From: Iamia sp038233075
GTDB taxonomy: Bacteria > Actinomycetota > Acidimicrobiia > Acidimicrobiales > Iamiaceae
Assembly (NCBI GenBank): GCA_038233075.1
Contig: JBBSMQ010000016.1
Location: forward strand, 1-64,000
Length of the DNA: 64,000 bases
Reading direction: 5' to 3'
Shown: positions 46,180-54,426 of the stretch, one piece after another
Position numbering within the stretch: the stretch's first letter is position 1
Layout: each line of letters opens with the position of its first letter
Made by a program: the position numbers and the translations under genes
Notes under the pieces: generated by a model
Databases searched by the model: none
What the model saw: only the letters and a program-made list of their open reading frames with translations
What the model was told of the DNA's origin: nothing

Positions 46180-47133
46180 TCAGGGGTCGCGCTGCACCGC
46201 GAAGCGAGGGACGCAGCTCTCCGCCTCCAGCACCGTGAGCCGGGTCGTGGCCGGGGCCGACTCGGTGGCCGCCACCGGAGTGCTCAGGACCACCACCTCG
46301 ACGCTGTCCACCTCGGTCCGGGCCGCGGCCTGGACCGGGCCGATGGCGGCGTCGGAGGCCCGGAGGACGTCACCGCAGCGGGCCCCGCCCTCGTCGCCGC
46401 CCTGGCCCCCGCCTGCGGTCGTGGTGGCCTCGGGAGAGTCGGACGCCTCCGAGGGCCGTAGTGCCGCCAGGGTGATCGGGTCAATGTCCTGGAGGACGAT
46501 ACGCAAGTCGTCGTCGGCCGCGAAGACGGGGATGCCGTTGGCGGCGCCGGTGGCGTGGTCTTCCTGGGCGGATGTGGCATCGCCGCCCCCGTCCCCGGGG
46601 GCGGGCGCGCTCTCCTCCACCGCGGCGCTGTCCCCGGCGGTGGCGCTGTCGGCGCTCTGGTCACCACCCCGGCCGATGGCGATGAGGGCGACCCCGACGA
46701 CCATGAGGACGGCGACGACGGCGGCCACCACCGGCAGCGGTGGCAGGGAGCGCCGGGAGCGGCGCGGGGACAGGGAGATGACCGTGGACGCCTCGTCGTC
46801 CTCCTCCGGATCGGCGTCGGGCACCGAGGGGGGAGGCGCGCCCGGCTCGTCGAGCGCGTCGTCGAGCGACGCCTCGTGGTCCTCGTCGAGGGCCGCGAGG
46901 GCGGCGGTGCGGATCCGGTCCAGGGCACCGTCGGCCGGGGGGTCGGGGGTCATGCTCACCGCCGCGGCGGTGGCGCGCAGCTCCTCCAGCCGAGCCCGCA
47001 GCCGGGGGTCGCGGGCCACGCGGCGACGCTCCTCTGCGGTGGCCTCGTCGTCGATGACGGCGTGGACCGCGAGCTCGTCGGGATCGAGATCGCTCTGAGC
47101 TAGGTCGTCGGCGGGTGGTTCGGAGGGGGTCAT
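46180..47133 (-). CDS. Membrane anti-sigma factor for the adjacent ECF sigma
   Basis: A 317-residue protein. A cytosolic helical part (DPDELAVHAVIDDEATAEER, then RRVARDPRLRARLEELRA) resembles an anti-sigma domain but lacks the usual HxxxCxxC zinc motif. One transmembrane helix (LPVVAAVVAVLMVVGVALIA) separates it from a large extracellular Ser/Glu-rich domain ending near a CVPRF cysteine. Its start overlaps the sigM stop (ATGA), which identifies the partner. Confidence 0.75.
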   Translation of the reverse strand: MTPSEPPADDLAQSDLDPDELAVHAVIDDEATAEERRRVARDPRLRARLEELRATAAAVSMTPDPPADGALDRIRTAALAALDEDHEASLDDALDEPGAPPPSVPDADPEEDDEASTVISLSPRRSRRSLPPLPVVAAVVAVLMVVGVALIAIGRGGDQSADSATAGDSAAVEESAPAPGDGGGDATSAQEDHATGAANGIPVFAADDDLRIVLQDIDPITLAALRPSEASDSPEATTTAGGGQGGDEGGARCGDVLRASDAAIGPVQAAARTEVDSVEVVVLSTPVAATESAPATTRLTVLEAESCVPRFAVQRDP

Positions 47134-47723
47134 CGCTGGAGGGTGGGACGTTCGGGGGCCGGCGTCTGGTTCCCGGCCAGAGCGCGAGCGAGGGCACGGC
47201 GGCCGCGCGCGATGCGGGAGCGCACGGTCCCCGGCGGGAGGTCGAGGATCTCGGCGATCTCGGCGTAGTCGTGGCCGACGACGTCGCGCAGCACCACCGG
47301 GGCGCGGAACTCGGGGGGCAGGGCGGCGAGGGCGGCGTCGATGTCGGTCCGGTCGGCGACGGACTCGTCGACGCCCGGTGGTCCGCCGCTGTCGGCCGGC
47401 TCGGTCGCGGGCAGCGGGTCAGCAGGTCGACGCCGTTGTCGGCGCAGCTCGTCGAGGCAGCAGTTGGTGGTGACCCGGTACATCCAGGTCGACACCCGGG
47501 ACCGGCCGTCGAAGCGGGGCAGGCCGCGGACGATGGCGATCATGGCCTCCTGGAGCGCGTCGAGGGCATCGGTGGGGTCGCCCGTGATGCGCCGGCACAC
47601 GGCGTGGAGCTGCTGCTCGTGGCGGCGGAGCAGGGTGTCGATGGCGTCGCGGTCGCCCTGCTGGGCGGCGACCAGCAGGTCCGCATCGGGATCCGGATGA
47701 CCGGGGCCCGCTGCCCCTGTCAT
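47130..47723 (-). CDS. sigM: ECF RNA polymerase sigma factor, SigM-type
   Basis: A 197-residue group 4 sigma factor. Region 2: DALDALQEAMIAIVRGLPRF then STWMYRVTTNCCLDELRRQ; region 4: LPPEFRAPVVLRDVVGHDYA then EIAEILDLPPGTVRSRIARG. The position next to trxB, trxA and cwlM matches SigM of mycobacteria. ATGA overlaps couple it to the kinase upstream and the anti-sigma gene downstream. Confidence 0.9.
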   Translation of the reverse strand: MTGAAGPGHPDPDADLLVAAQQGDRDAIDTLLRRHEQQLHAVCRRITGDPTDALDALQEAMIAIVRGLPRFDGRSRVSTWMYRVTTNCCLDELRRQRRRPADPLPATEPADSGGPPGVDESVADRTDIDAALAALPPEFRAPVVLRDVVGHDYAEIAEILDLPPGTVRSRIARGRRALARALAGNQTPAPERPTLQR

Positions 47724-49297
47724 CGCTGCACCTCGACGGTGGCCTCGGACACCTCGACGCGACCGTCCCCCGCGGTGCGGGTGATCCAGAGCAGCACGAA
47801 CCGGCCTTCGGCCCCACCCAGGTCGAAGCGGGCATCGACGGGGAGGTCATCTCCGGCGGCTGCGGGCGCCCCCCAGGTCGCGGCGTCGGCGGTCGGTGCG
47901 TCGGCGAGGACGTAGACCTCCGCGGCCCAGCCCTGGCTGGCGCTGGTCAGGGCGAGGGTCTCGGTGGCGCTGGGGGCGCCGAGGTCGAGCAGCAGACCCA
48001 CGCCGTCGCCGCCGCTCTTGACCACCGCCACCTCGGGGTCGTTGTAGCGCTCGGTCCGCCAGGCGGAGCTCGGGTCTCCGTCGACCGCGAGCCTGACGTC
48101 GGGGTCGTTCTCACCCTGATCGCCGAAGGGGTCGAAGGTCGCAGCGGTGGGTCGGACCTCCTCGGTGGCCGCCGGGCCGAGCAGGCGCCAGCCGAGGGCG
48201 AGGACGATGAGCACGGCCAGCAGGCTCACCGCCGCCACCAGCAGCACCACGGCCGTGCGCCGGGGTGCGGATCGGGACTCCTCCCCCGGTGGCCGGGCCG
48301 GAGGCGGCTCCGAGGCACCCGATGGCGGTGGGTGGGAAGGGGCGGCCGGGACCGAGTCGGACTCGGGTCGAGCACCGCTGGTCCGCTCCGGCGCAGGGGC
48401 GGGGCGGGGGCGCAGCGGCGGCGCCGGTGGGAGGTCACGGCCGGCGGCCAGCGCGGCCAGCGTGCGGCTGAGGCTGGCCGCATCGGGCCAGCGCTGGTCG
48501 GGCTGACGCGCCAGCAGGCGCAGCACCACCTGTTCCACCTCGACGGGGAGGTCGGGGCGGAGCCGGCGGGGCGGGGGCGGGTCCTGGTGGAGCCGCGCCA
48601 GGGCGGTGGCGGCCTCGGTGTCGGCTCGGAACGGCACCCGCCCGCACAGCATCTCGAAGAGCACCACGCCGAGGGCGTAGAGGTCCGACCGGCCGTCGAC
48701 CGGTGCGCTCTCGACCTGCTCGGGAGCGAGGTACTTGGCCGTGCCCAGCATCTGACGGTCGGTGGTGAGGTCGCCGACCTCCGAGGCCTTGGCGATGCCG
48801 AAGTCGGTCACCACCACCCGGCCCGTGGTCGACAGCAGGACGTTGGCCGGCTTGATGTCGCGGTGGACGATGTGGGCCCGGTGGGCGACGGACAGCGCGT
48901 CGGCCACCCGCCCGGCGATGCGGCACGCCTCGGCCACCGGCAACGGGCCCTGCTGATCCATGTGGGCCCGCAGGGTGGTGCCCTCGACCAGCTCCATGAC
49001 GATGGCCTCGACGCCGTCGGCCGAGCAGGTGTCGTACACGGCGACGACCGACGGGTGGGTGAGGCGCGCCGCCGCCAGCGCCTCGGCGCGGAAGCGGCGG
49101 ACGAAGGAGGCGTCGGCCAGGAAGTGCTCGAGGAGCAGTTTCACCGCGACGGGCCGGCCCAGGACCTCATCGGTCGCGGTCCACACCCGGGCCATGCCGC
49201 CGGTGGCCAGGGGTTGCTCCAGGCGGTACCGGCCGGCGATCACGCTGCCGCGGCGCAGGGTGCCAGCAGCGCCGGACGGGGGAGGCGGAGGGCCCAC
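47720..49297 (-). CDS. Membrane Ser/Thr protein kinase with MviN-type extracellular domain
   Basis: A 525-residue type I kinase. Catalytic motifs are complete: ATGGMARVW glycine loop, VAVKLLL (K53), HRDIKPAN (145-152) and DFGIAK (165-170), with an APEQ site. A Pro-rich linker leads to one transmembrane helix (350-372) and an extracellular jelly-roll-like domain starting ATFDPFGDQGENDPDVRLAV, then DGDPSSAWRT. That domain and the gene position match the C-terminal half of mycobacterial MviN (Rv3910), where MurJ is fused to an inactive kinase. Here the MurJ flippase part is absent and the kinase looks active. The GTG start has TAGGGT 6 bases upstream. Confidence 0.88.
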   Translation of the reverse strand: MGPPPPPSGAAGTLRRGSVIAGRYRLEQPLATGGMARVWTATDEVLGRPVAVKLLLEHFLADASFVRRFRAEALAAARLTHPSVVAVYDTCSADGVEAIVMELVEGTTLRAHMDQQGPLPVAEACRIAGRVADALSVAHRAHIVHRDIKPANVLLSTTGRVVVTDFGIAKASEVGDLTTDRQMLGTAKYLAPEQVESAPVDGRSDLYALGVVLFEMLCGRVPFRADTEAATALARLHQDPPPPRRLRPDLPVEVEQVVLRLLARQPDQRWPDAASLSRTLAALAAGRDLPPAPPLRPRPAPAPERTSGARPESDSVPAAPSHPPPSGASEPPPARPPGEESRSAPRRTAVVLLVAAVSLLAVLIVLALGWRLLGPAATEEVRPTAATFDPFGDQGENDPDVRLAVDGDPSSAWRTERYNDPEVAVVKSGGDGVGLLLDLGAPSATETLALTSASQGWAAEVYVLADAPTADAATWGAPAAAGDDLPVDARFDLGGAEGRFVLLWITRTAGDGRVEVSEATVEVQR

Positions 49298-49303
49298 GCC
49301 GAG

Positions 49304-49309
49304 ACCCTA
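49304..49309 (-). promoter_or_regulatory. -10 hexamer TAGGGT before the kinase operon
   Basis: Six bases before the GTG at 49297; leaderless type, heading kinase-sigM-anti-sigma. Confidence 0.5.
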
Positions 49310-49358
49310 GGGTGCGCCGGGCTCGACCCGGGGTCGTGGACGGGGGTGCGGGACCCCT

Positions 49359-50198
49359 CTACGCGCGGTCGACCCAGGTGAGCCCGATCATCCGCGGGCC
49401 GCCGTGGGTGCCGATGACGGGTCCGATGGTGCCGCGGGCCGACTCCCCACCGGTCTCCTCGGCGATGACCTGGGCGAACTCGTCGGCGTCGGGCGCGAAG
49501 CCGTCGCAGACGACCAGGTGGTCGACGGCCCCGGCCTCCCGCAGCTTGTCCCGCAGGAACAGCATCTGCTTGCGACGGGTGCGGACCTTGCCCGACTCCT
49601 CGACGACGCCGGTGCTGATGTCGATGACGGGCTTGATCGACAGGAGCGTGCCCAGCATTGCCTGGGCGCCGCCGATGCGGCCCCCCTTCTTCAGGTTCTC
49701 GAGGGTGTCGAGGCCTCCGAAGACGTGGACGCGCTCCCGGGTGCGCTCGACCAGGGCCACCACCTCGTCGGCGGAGGCGCCGTCGCGCGCGGCCTCGCCG
49801 GCGAGGGTGATGAGTGTGCCGAGCCCGGTCGTGATCGACAGCGAGTCGACGACCCGGACGTCGAGATCGCCCTCGACGGCCCGGGCACCGTTCTCCGCCG
49901 CCGCCATGGTGGCCGACAGGGAGGCGGAGAGGGTGACGCCGACCACGGCCTCGGCACCGGCCGCGGCCTGGGTCCGGAACGCAGCCTCGAAGGCCCCCGG
50001 GGAGGGGGCAGAGGTCTCCGGCAGCCCGTCGAAGTCGGCCATCCGCTTGTAGAAGTCCTGGGCCGAGAGCTCCTCGCGGTCGGTCAGCTCCTCCTCGCCG
50101 AAGCGGATGGAGAGCGGCACCACCTCGATGCCCAGGTCCTCGATGACCTGCGGGGGCAGGTCGCACGAGCTGTCGGTGACGATGCGGACACCAGCCAT
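49359..50198 (-). CDS. DegV-family fatty-acid-binding protein
   Basis: A 279-residue protein starting VRIVTDSSCDLPPQ with the family motifs IEVVPLSIRFGEEELTDREE, LPETSAPSPGAFEAAF and the glycine-rich KKGGRIGGAQAMLG. DegV/FakB proteins hold a fatty acid for phosphorylation by FakA, but no fakA is in the window. The ATG at 50198 has GGAGGA upstream; the longer frame is non-coding. Confidence 0.92.
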   Translation of the reverse strand: MAGVRIVTDSSCDLPPQVIEDLGIEVVPLSIRFGEEELTDREELSAQDFYKRMADFDGLPETSAPSPGAFEAAFRTQAAAGAEAVVGVTLSASLSATMAAAENGARAVEGDLDVRVVDSLSITTGLGTLITLAGEAARDGASADEVVALVERTRERVHVFGGLDTLENLKKGGRIGGAQAMLGTLLSIKPVIDISTGVVEESGKVRTRRKQMLFLRDKLREAGAVDHLVVCDGFAPDADEFAQVIAEETGGESARGTIGPVIGTHGGPRMIGLTWVDRA

Positions 50199-50260
50199 CG
50201 GGTTCCTCCGGGGTCGACGAGGGCGCGATCCGACATCGGACCCGGGACCCGGGCCGGAGG

Positions 50261-52369
50261 TTACGTCGCCGTGGACGGGGCTGCGTCGGTCTCGGCGCCG
50301 GCGCGGCGGCGGCGGTCCCGCGTCCAGTGCCGCGCCCACCACAGGAGCAGAAAGGCGGCGGCACCGATCGAGAGCACGAACCCGACCCCGGAGATGGCGG
50401 TGGACCGGACGGTGTACTCGACCTGGTCGAGCGCGACCACTCCGTCGGGGGTGCGCACGGTGATGTCGATGGGGGCGTCACCGGGGACCCGGGTGTGGAT
50501 CGGGATGCGGATCTCCTGGTCACCGGGCTGCAGCTGGCGCAGGATGCGGGCGCCCTCGCCCCTGAACTCCACGCGGGAGTCCGACTGCATCTCGATCAGC
50601 ACCGTGACCGGCACATCGAGCTGGTTGCGCAACGTCAGTGGGATGTCGGCATCGCGGGCCGTGAGGCGGATCGTCTGCTCGGCGGGGGCCTCCACCTGCT
50701 CCAGGCCGTCGTCAAGGGCGGCCAGGACCGTCTCGACGTCGGTCCGACGCTCAGGGGGGGCGAGGCTCCGCGCTCCGGACAGGAGGAGCTGCTCGCCGAG
50801 CACCGCGACCTGGGGATCCTCGACGCCGACCAGGCCGGTGTAGGAGTCGAGGCGCGACCGGGCGAGGGCGATGCGCTCCGGGTAGCTGCCCAGGTCGGCG
50901 ACGGGTCCCGGTGTCAGCAGCGCCATGCCCCGGGAGTCGACGGCGTCGAGGAGGTCGGCCGCGGTGACGGGGCGGACGGGGCTCCGCGGGTCCCCCAGCA
51001 GGTCGGCCAGACGTCCCACCGCCGTGGGATCGGCAGGCCAGCGCTCGGGCGGCATCAACACCACTCCCGCCGGGGCGTCGGCCGACTGGGCGATGACGGC
51101 CAGCTCAGCGGCCAGGCGGTTGTCGTCGAGGGCGGGCGCCGGTGGACCCCCGTCGAGGAGGGAGCGGTCGAGCGCGCCCGCCAGGCCGGCGTCGGCCACG
51201 AGGGCCTCGAGCCTCCGACTGGGGCCGGCGGACACCGTCACGGGGCCGGGTCCGTCGTCCGCGCCGTCGCGCCCGTCGTCCTGCTCGGTGCCCGGAGGGC
51301 CGTCGACGGTGGCGCCCGGACCGAGGATGACGGCCCGGACCCCCACCGACCAGAGCTCGGCCGCGCCGACGGGGGTGAGGCCGTCGCGTGCCAGCCAGGT
51401 GCTGCTGTCGACGCGGCGCAGGCTCTGGGTGAGGACGCTGTTGCCCCGCTCTCGCTGTCGGGTCAGCTCGGCCTGCAACCCTCGCGCCGCCCAGGCGTCG
51501 AGGGCCACGTCGACGTACGGGCCGTCGACCACCTGTCTTGTCCCGAGGGACCGCGCCAGCGCGTCGAGGGCGGTGACCCCCTCGGGCCGGCTGGCCAGGG
51601 CCTCAATGGTCTCGGGCCGGGGGACCAGCGTGGTGGGGAGGTCACCGGTGAGGGCGAGGGCCTCGGCGCTGTCGGCCACGCCGACGAGGTCCTCGGGTGC
51701 GGTCGAGGGCGGTGCCTCCAGCGCCAGCACCGGAGCCACGAGCAGGGGAGGCCCGGCCTCGGCGGTCTCGTCGCCGGTCGGCACCCGGTTCAGGTACAGC
51801 ACCTGGCGGGCCAGGGTCTCCCCGTCATCGTCGACGACCTCGGCCTCGACGGGGTAGACGCCGGGCGAGAGGTCGTAGGGGAGAGAACGCTGGCCCGGGG
51901 CGCTCCCGGCCTCGTCACCCAAGCTGAGCGAGAGCCGGGCGGCGGTGCCCCCTCCGACGGCGGCCAGGGAAGGGGCGAGGTCGATGGCGGGGATGGTGGC
52001 GAGGCGATCTCCCTCGAGGACGCCGAACTTGGTGGCATCGAGCTCCTCGCGGTCGTCGAGGCGCTCGTACAGCGAGCCCTCGACGGTGGCGTCCTCCGGG
52101 GCGCCCTCGACGGCCAGGTCGAGGACCCACGTGGCATCAGCGCCCACCCAGGTGGGCGCGGCCAGGGGCCGCACCGTGACCTCCTGCGGCGCCCGGTCCT
52201 GGGCTCCGATCGGTCGGGGGACGACCAGCAGGGCGAGCATGGCGAGCGTCGCCGCCACCACCGCAGACCGACGGTGGCCAACGCCGCCCCCCCGGTTCCG
52301 TCGGAGAGTGGGTGGGGCCCCGCGGCTCGCGCCGGGGAGGTGACCGGTGCCGGCGGTGCGAGCTCTCAT
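50261..52369 (-). CDS. DUF6049 secreted/membrane protein
   Basis: A 702-residue protein with an N-terminal signal sequence (AVVAATLAMLALLVVPRPI), a large extracellular region (VTVRPLAAPTWVGADATWVL early; a TIRLTARDADIPLTLRNQLD beta domain late) and a C-terminal membrane helix followed by RDRRRRAG. The position beside a MviN-type gene and sigM matches mycobacterial Rv3909. It is proposed to act at the cell wall, with no known biochemical activity. Its ATG overlaps the stop of the GNAT gene. Confidence 0.75.
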   Translation of the reverse strand: MRARTAGTGHLPGASRGAPPTLRRNRGGGVGHRRSAVVAATLAMLALLVVPRPIGAQDRAPQEVTVRPLAAPTWVGADATWVLDLAVEGAPEDATVEGSLYERLDDREELDATKFGVLEGDRLATIPAIDLAPSLAAVGGGTAARLSLSLGDEAGSAPGQRSLPYDLSPGVYPVEAEVVDDDGETLARQVLYLNRVPTGDETAEAGPPLLVAPVLALEAPPSTAPEDLVGVADSAEALALTGDLPTTLVPRPETIEALASRPEGVTALDALARSLGTRQVVDGPYVDVALDAWAARGLQAELTRQRERGNSVLTQSLRRVDSSTWLARDGLTPVGAAELWSVGVRAVILGPGATVDGPPGTEQDDGRDGADDGPGPVTVSAGPSRRLEALVADAGLAGALDRSLLDGGPPAPALDDNRLAAELAVIAQSADAPAGVVLMPPERWPADPTAVGRLADLLGDPRSPVRPVTAADLLDAVDSRGMALLTPGPVADLGSYPERIALARSRLDSYTGLVGVEDPQVAVLGEQLLLSGARSLAPPERRTDVETVLAALDDGLEQVEAPAEQTIRLTARDADIPLTLRNQLDVPVTVLIEMQSDSRVEFRGEGARILRQLQPGDQEIRIPIHTRVPGDAPIDITVRTPDGVVALDQVEYTVRSTAISGVGFVLSIGAAAFLLLWWARHWTRDRRRRAGAETDAAPSTAT

Positions 52370-53136
52370 GGTGGACCCGGGTCGATCGGGGCCTCCAGAG
52401 CGAGGGTCAGCACCGTGAGCCCGGCGGGCTGGTGCACGAAGCCCAGCCGCCGGTACAGCGCGTAGGCACCCTCGTTGCCCACCTGGGTGTTGACCACCGC
52501 CGAGGTGGCGCGCCGACGTCGGAGCCAGCGCAGCCCGTCGAGCACGAGGGCTCGGCCGACACCGAGCCGCCGATGGGCGGGGTCGACGGCCAGTCGCTGG
52601 ACGTAGCCCCGATCTCCCGCTCGGCCCGTGACCGCGTACCCGATCACCCCGTCGGCCAGGGCTACCCGGAAGCGGGCGGTGCTGGTCGCACCGAGGGCAT
52701 CGTCGAGACCGGCGCGGTCGAGGCGCCAGAACGGCTCGAAGGCGCGCCCGTCGACGGCGAGGGCGGCGGCCGGGTCGGCCCGCCTCGCCCGCTGCAGGCG
52801 GGCGGTCACGGAGGGCGCTGGGGGGAGGTCGACGAGGTCGTGACGCAGGAGGTGCAGGCGATCGTGGACGGTGAACCCGACAGCCAGGAAGGGCTCCTGC
52901 TCGGGCTCGACCAGGGCGCCCGTGACCAGACGCCGGACCCCGGCCCGGGAGGCCGCCTCCACCGCCTCGGACACCTCAGCCGGCGTCGGGGGCGCGACGG
53001 AGGCGTGGGGCACGATCAGGAGGACATCGTCGCGGCCTCTCCACGCCGAGGTGCGCAGGGCCCGGCCGCGCCGGACGGTCGACCGACCCGGGTCGGGCCT
53101 CAGCCGGTGCGGGAGGTGGGGGTGGGCATGGTCCAC
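52366..53136 (-). CDS. GNAT N-acetyltransferase
   Basis: A 256-residue protein. The C-terminal half is a GNAT domain with the acetyl-CoA loop VDPAHRRLGVGRALVLDGLR (Q/RxxGxG/A) and EGAYALYRRLGF; the N-terminal half is a degenerate second domain. The start is placed at GTG 53136, since the ATG at 53129 is out of frame. The substrate is unknown. It is divergent from the HDAC-like gene and coupled by ATGA to DUF6049. Confidence 0.75.
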   Translation of the reverse strand: MDHAHPHLPHRLRPDPGRSTVRRGRALRTSAWRGRDDVLLIVPHASVAPPTPAEVSEAVEAASRAGVRRLVTGALVEPEQEPFLAVGFTVHDRLHLLRHDLVDLPPAPSVTARLQRARRADPAAALAVDGRAFEPFWRLDRAGLDDALGATSTARFRVALADGVIGYAVTGRAGDRGYVQRLAVDPAHRRLGVGRALVLDGLRWLRRRRATSAVVNTQVGNEGAYALYRRLGFVHQPAGLTVLTLALEAPIDPGPP

Positions 53137-53229
53137 GACAGCCGCGAGCCTACGAGGACGGGCCCGGTCCGAGGGGGGCTCCCCGCACCTGGGGACAGGC
53201 GAGATGTCGGCCCGGCGGCCAGCTCGCCG

Positions 53230-53235
53230 TAGCGT
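53230..53235 (+). promoter_or_regulatory. -10 hexamer TAGCGT of the deacetylase transcript
   Basis: Eight bases before the mini-ORF ATG at 53244 and five before an in-frame GTG at 53241. Confidence 0.45.
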
Positions 53236-53243
53236 CGGAGGTG

Positions 53244-53303
53244 ATGAGCACCGCCCCCATCGCGCCCGGCCGCCGACGCCGTACCGAGGCAGTACCCCGA
53301 TGA
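53244..53303 (+). CDS. 19-residue leader mini-ORF coupled to the deacetylase gene
   Basis: ATG at 53244 opens MSTAPIAPGRRRRTEAVPR and stops at TGA 53301-53303, overlapping the deacetylase ATG (53300) as ATGA. A GGAGG lies just before it, and a TAGCGT -10 box 8 bases upstream. The four consecutive arginines are notable. It may serve to bring ribosomes to the downstream start. A chance frame is possible. Confidence 0.4.
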   Translation: MSTAPIAPGRRRRTEAVPR

Positions 53304-54310
53304 CGGTGCTGGTGGCTGCGGATCCTCGCTTCGCCGACCACGACGCCGGGCGGGGCCACCCCGAGCGGCCGGCCCGCCTCGCCGCGGTCGAGCGAGGCAT
53401 CGCCGACGCCGGCCTGGAGGAGGCCCTGGTCCGCTGTACCCCCCGGGAGGCCACCGACGACGACCTGGTCCGCGTCCACGGCCGCGACCTGGTGGAGGCC
53501 CTCGACCGTTTCGGCGCCGCCGGGGGCGGCGCGATCGATGCCGACACCGCCCTCGGCCCCCGCTCGATGCAGGCGGCCCGGTTGGCGGCGGGCGCCGGGC
53601 TCGAGCTGGTCGCGCGGCTGCAGGCCGGGGAGGGTGACACCGGGTTCTGCGCCGTCCGCCCCCCCGGCCACCATGCCACCAGCCGGCGGGCCATGGGCTT
53701 CTGCCTGCTCAACAACGTCGCCGTGGTGGCCGCGGCGCTGGCCGACGCCGGCGAGCGGGTGGTCATCGTCGACTACGACGCCCACCACGGCAACGGCACC
53801 GAGGAGATCTTCTACGACGACCCCCGGGTGCTCTTCGCCTCGCTGCACGAGTGGCCGCTCTACCCCGGCACCGGCGCCCTCCGCGATGTGGGTGAGGGGG
53901 AGGGGAGAGGTTCCACCATCAACGTGCCCCTGCCCGCCGGCGCCACCGGCGACGTGTACCGAGAGGCGGTGGCCGAGCTCATCGGACCGGCGGCCGAGGC
54001 CCACGGTGCCACCTGGCTGCTGGTGTCGGCCGGCTTCGACGGCCACCGGGCCGACCCCCTGACGGGCCTGGGCCTCACCTCGGCCGACTTCGCCGACCTC
54101 ACCGGGGACCTGCTGGCCCTGGCCCCCGCGGGACGGCGGCTCCTCTTCCTCGAGGGGGGCTACGACCTCGACGCCCTGGCTCACTCCACCGGAGCCGTGC
54201 TCGGTCGCCTCCTCGACGTGGACCACCGTCCCGAGTCCCCCACTGCCGGGGGCCCGGGATCCGAGGTCGTCGCCGCGGCCCGCCAGTGCCACGACCGCTC
54301 CCACGACTGA
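53300..54310 (+). CDS. Histone-deacetylase-family amidohydrolase
   Basis: A 336-residue zinc amidohydrolase of the HDAC/AcuC/acetylpolyamine amidohydrolase family. Motifs: HPERPARLAAVERGI, RPPGHHATSRRAMGFCLLNN, VDYDAHHGNGTEEIFYDD (zinc Asp/His), HEWPLYPGTG, SAGFDGHRADPLTGLGLT (second zinc Asp) and LEGGYDLDAL. It probably deacetylates a polyamine or acetylated protein. The ATG at 53300 starts exactly at the fold; it overlaps a mini-ORF stop. Divergent GNAT acetyltransferase nearby. Confidence 0.9.
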   Translation: MTVLVAADPRFADHDAGRGHPERPARLAAVERGIADAGLEEALVRCTPREATDDDLVRVHGRDLVEALDRFGAAGGGAIDADTALGPRSMQAARLAAGAGLELVARLQAGEGDTGFCAVRPPGHHATSRRAMGFCLLNNVAVVAAALADAGERVVIVDYDAHHGNGTEEIFYDDPRVLFASLHEWPLYPGTGALRDVGEGEGRGSTINVPLPAGATGDVYREAVAELIGPAAEAHGATWLLVSAGFDGHRADPLTGLGLTSADFADLTGDLLALAPAGRRLLFLEGGYDLDALAHSTGAVLGRLLDVDHRPESPTAGGPGSEVVAAARQCHDRSHD

Positions 54311-54426
54311 CGCTCCGTCCGCGCCCAGCACCGGTCCGACTGCTCAGGTCCGCGCCCGTCCGGCCGACGAGGGAGTGACCCGCAGGCGTCCGCGGGTCAC
54401 CGTCGAGCCCACGGGAGCCCACAGCG

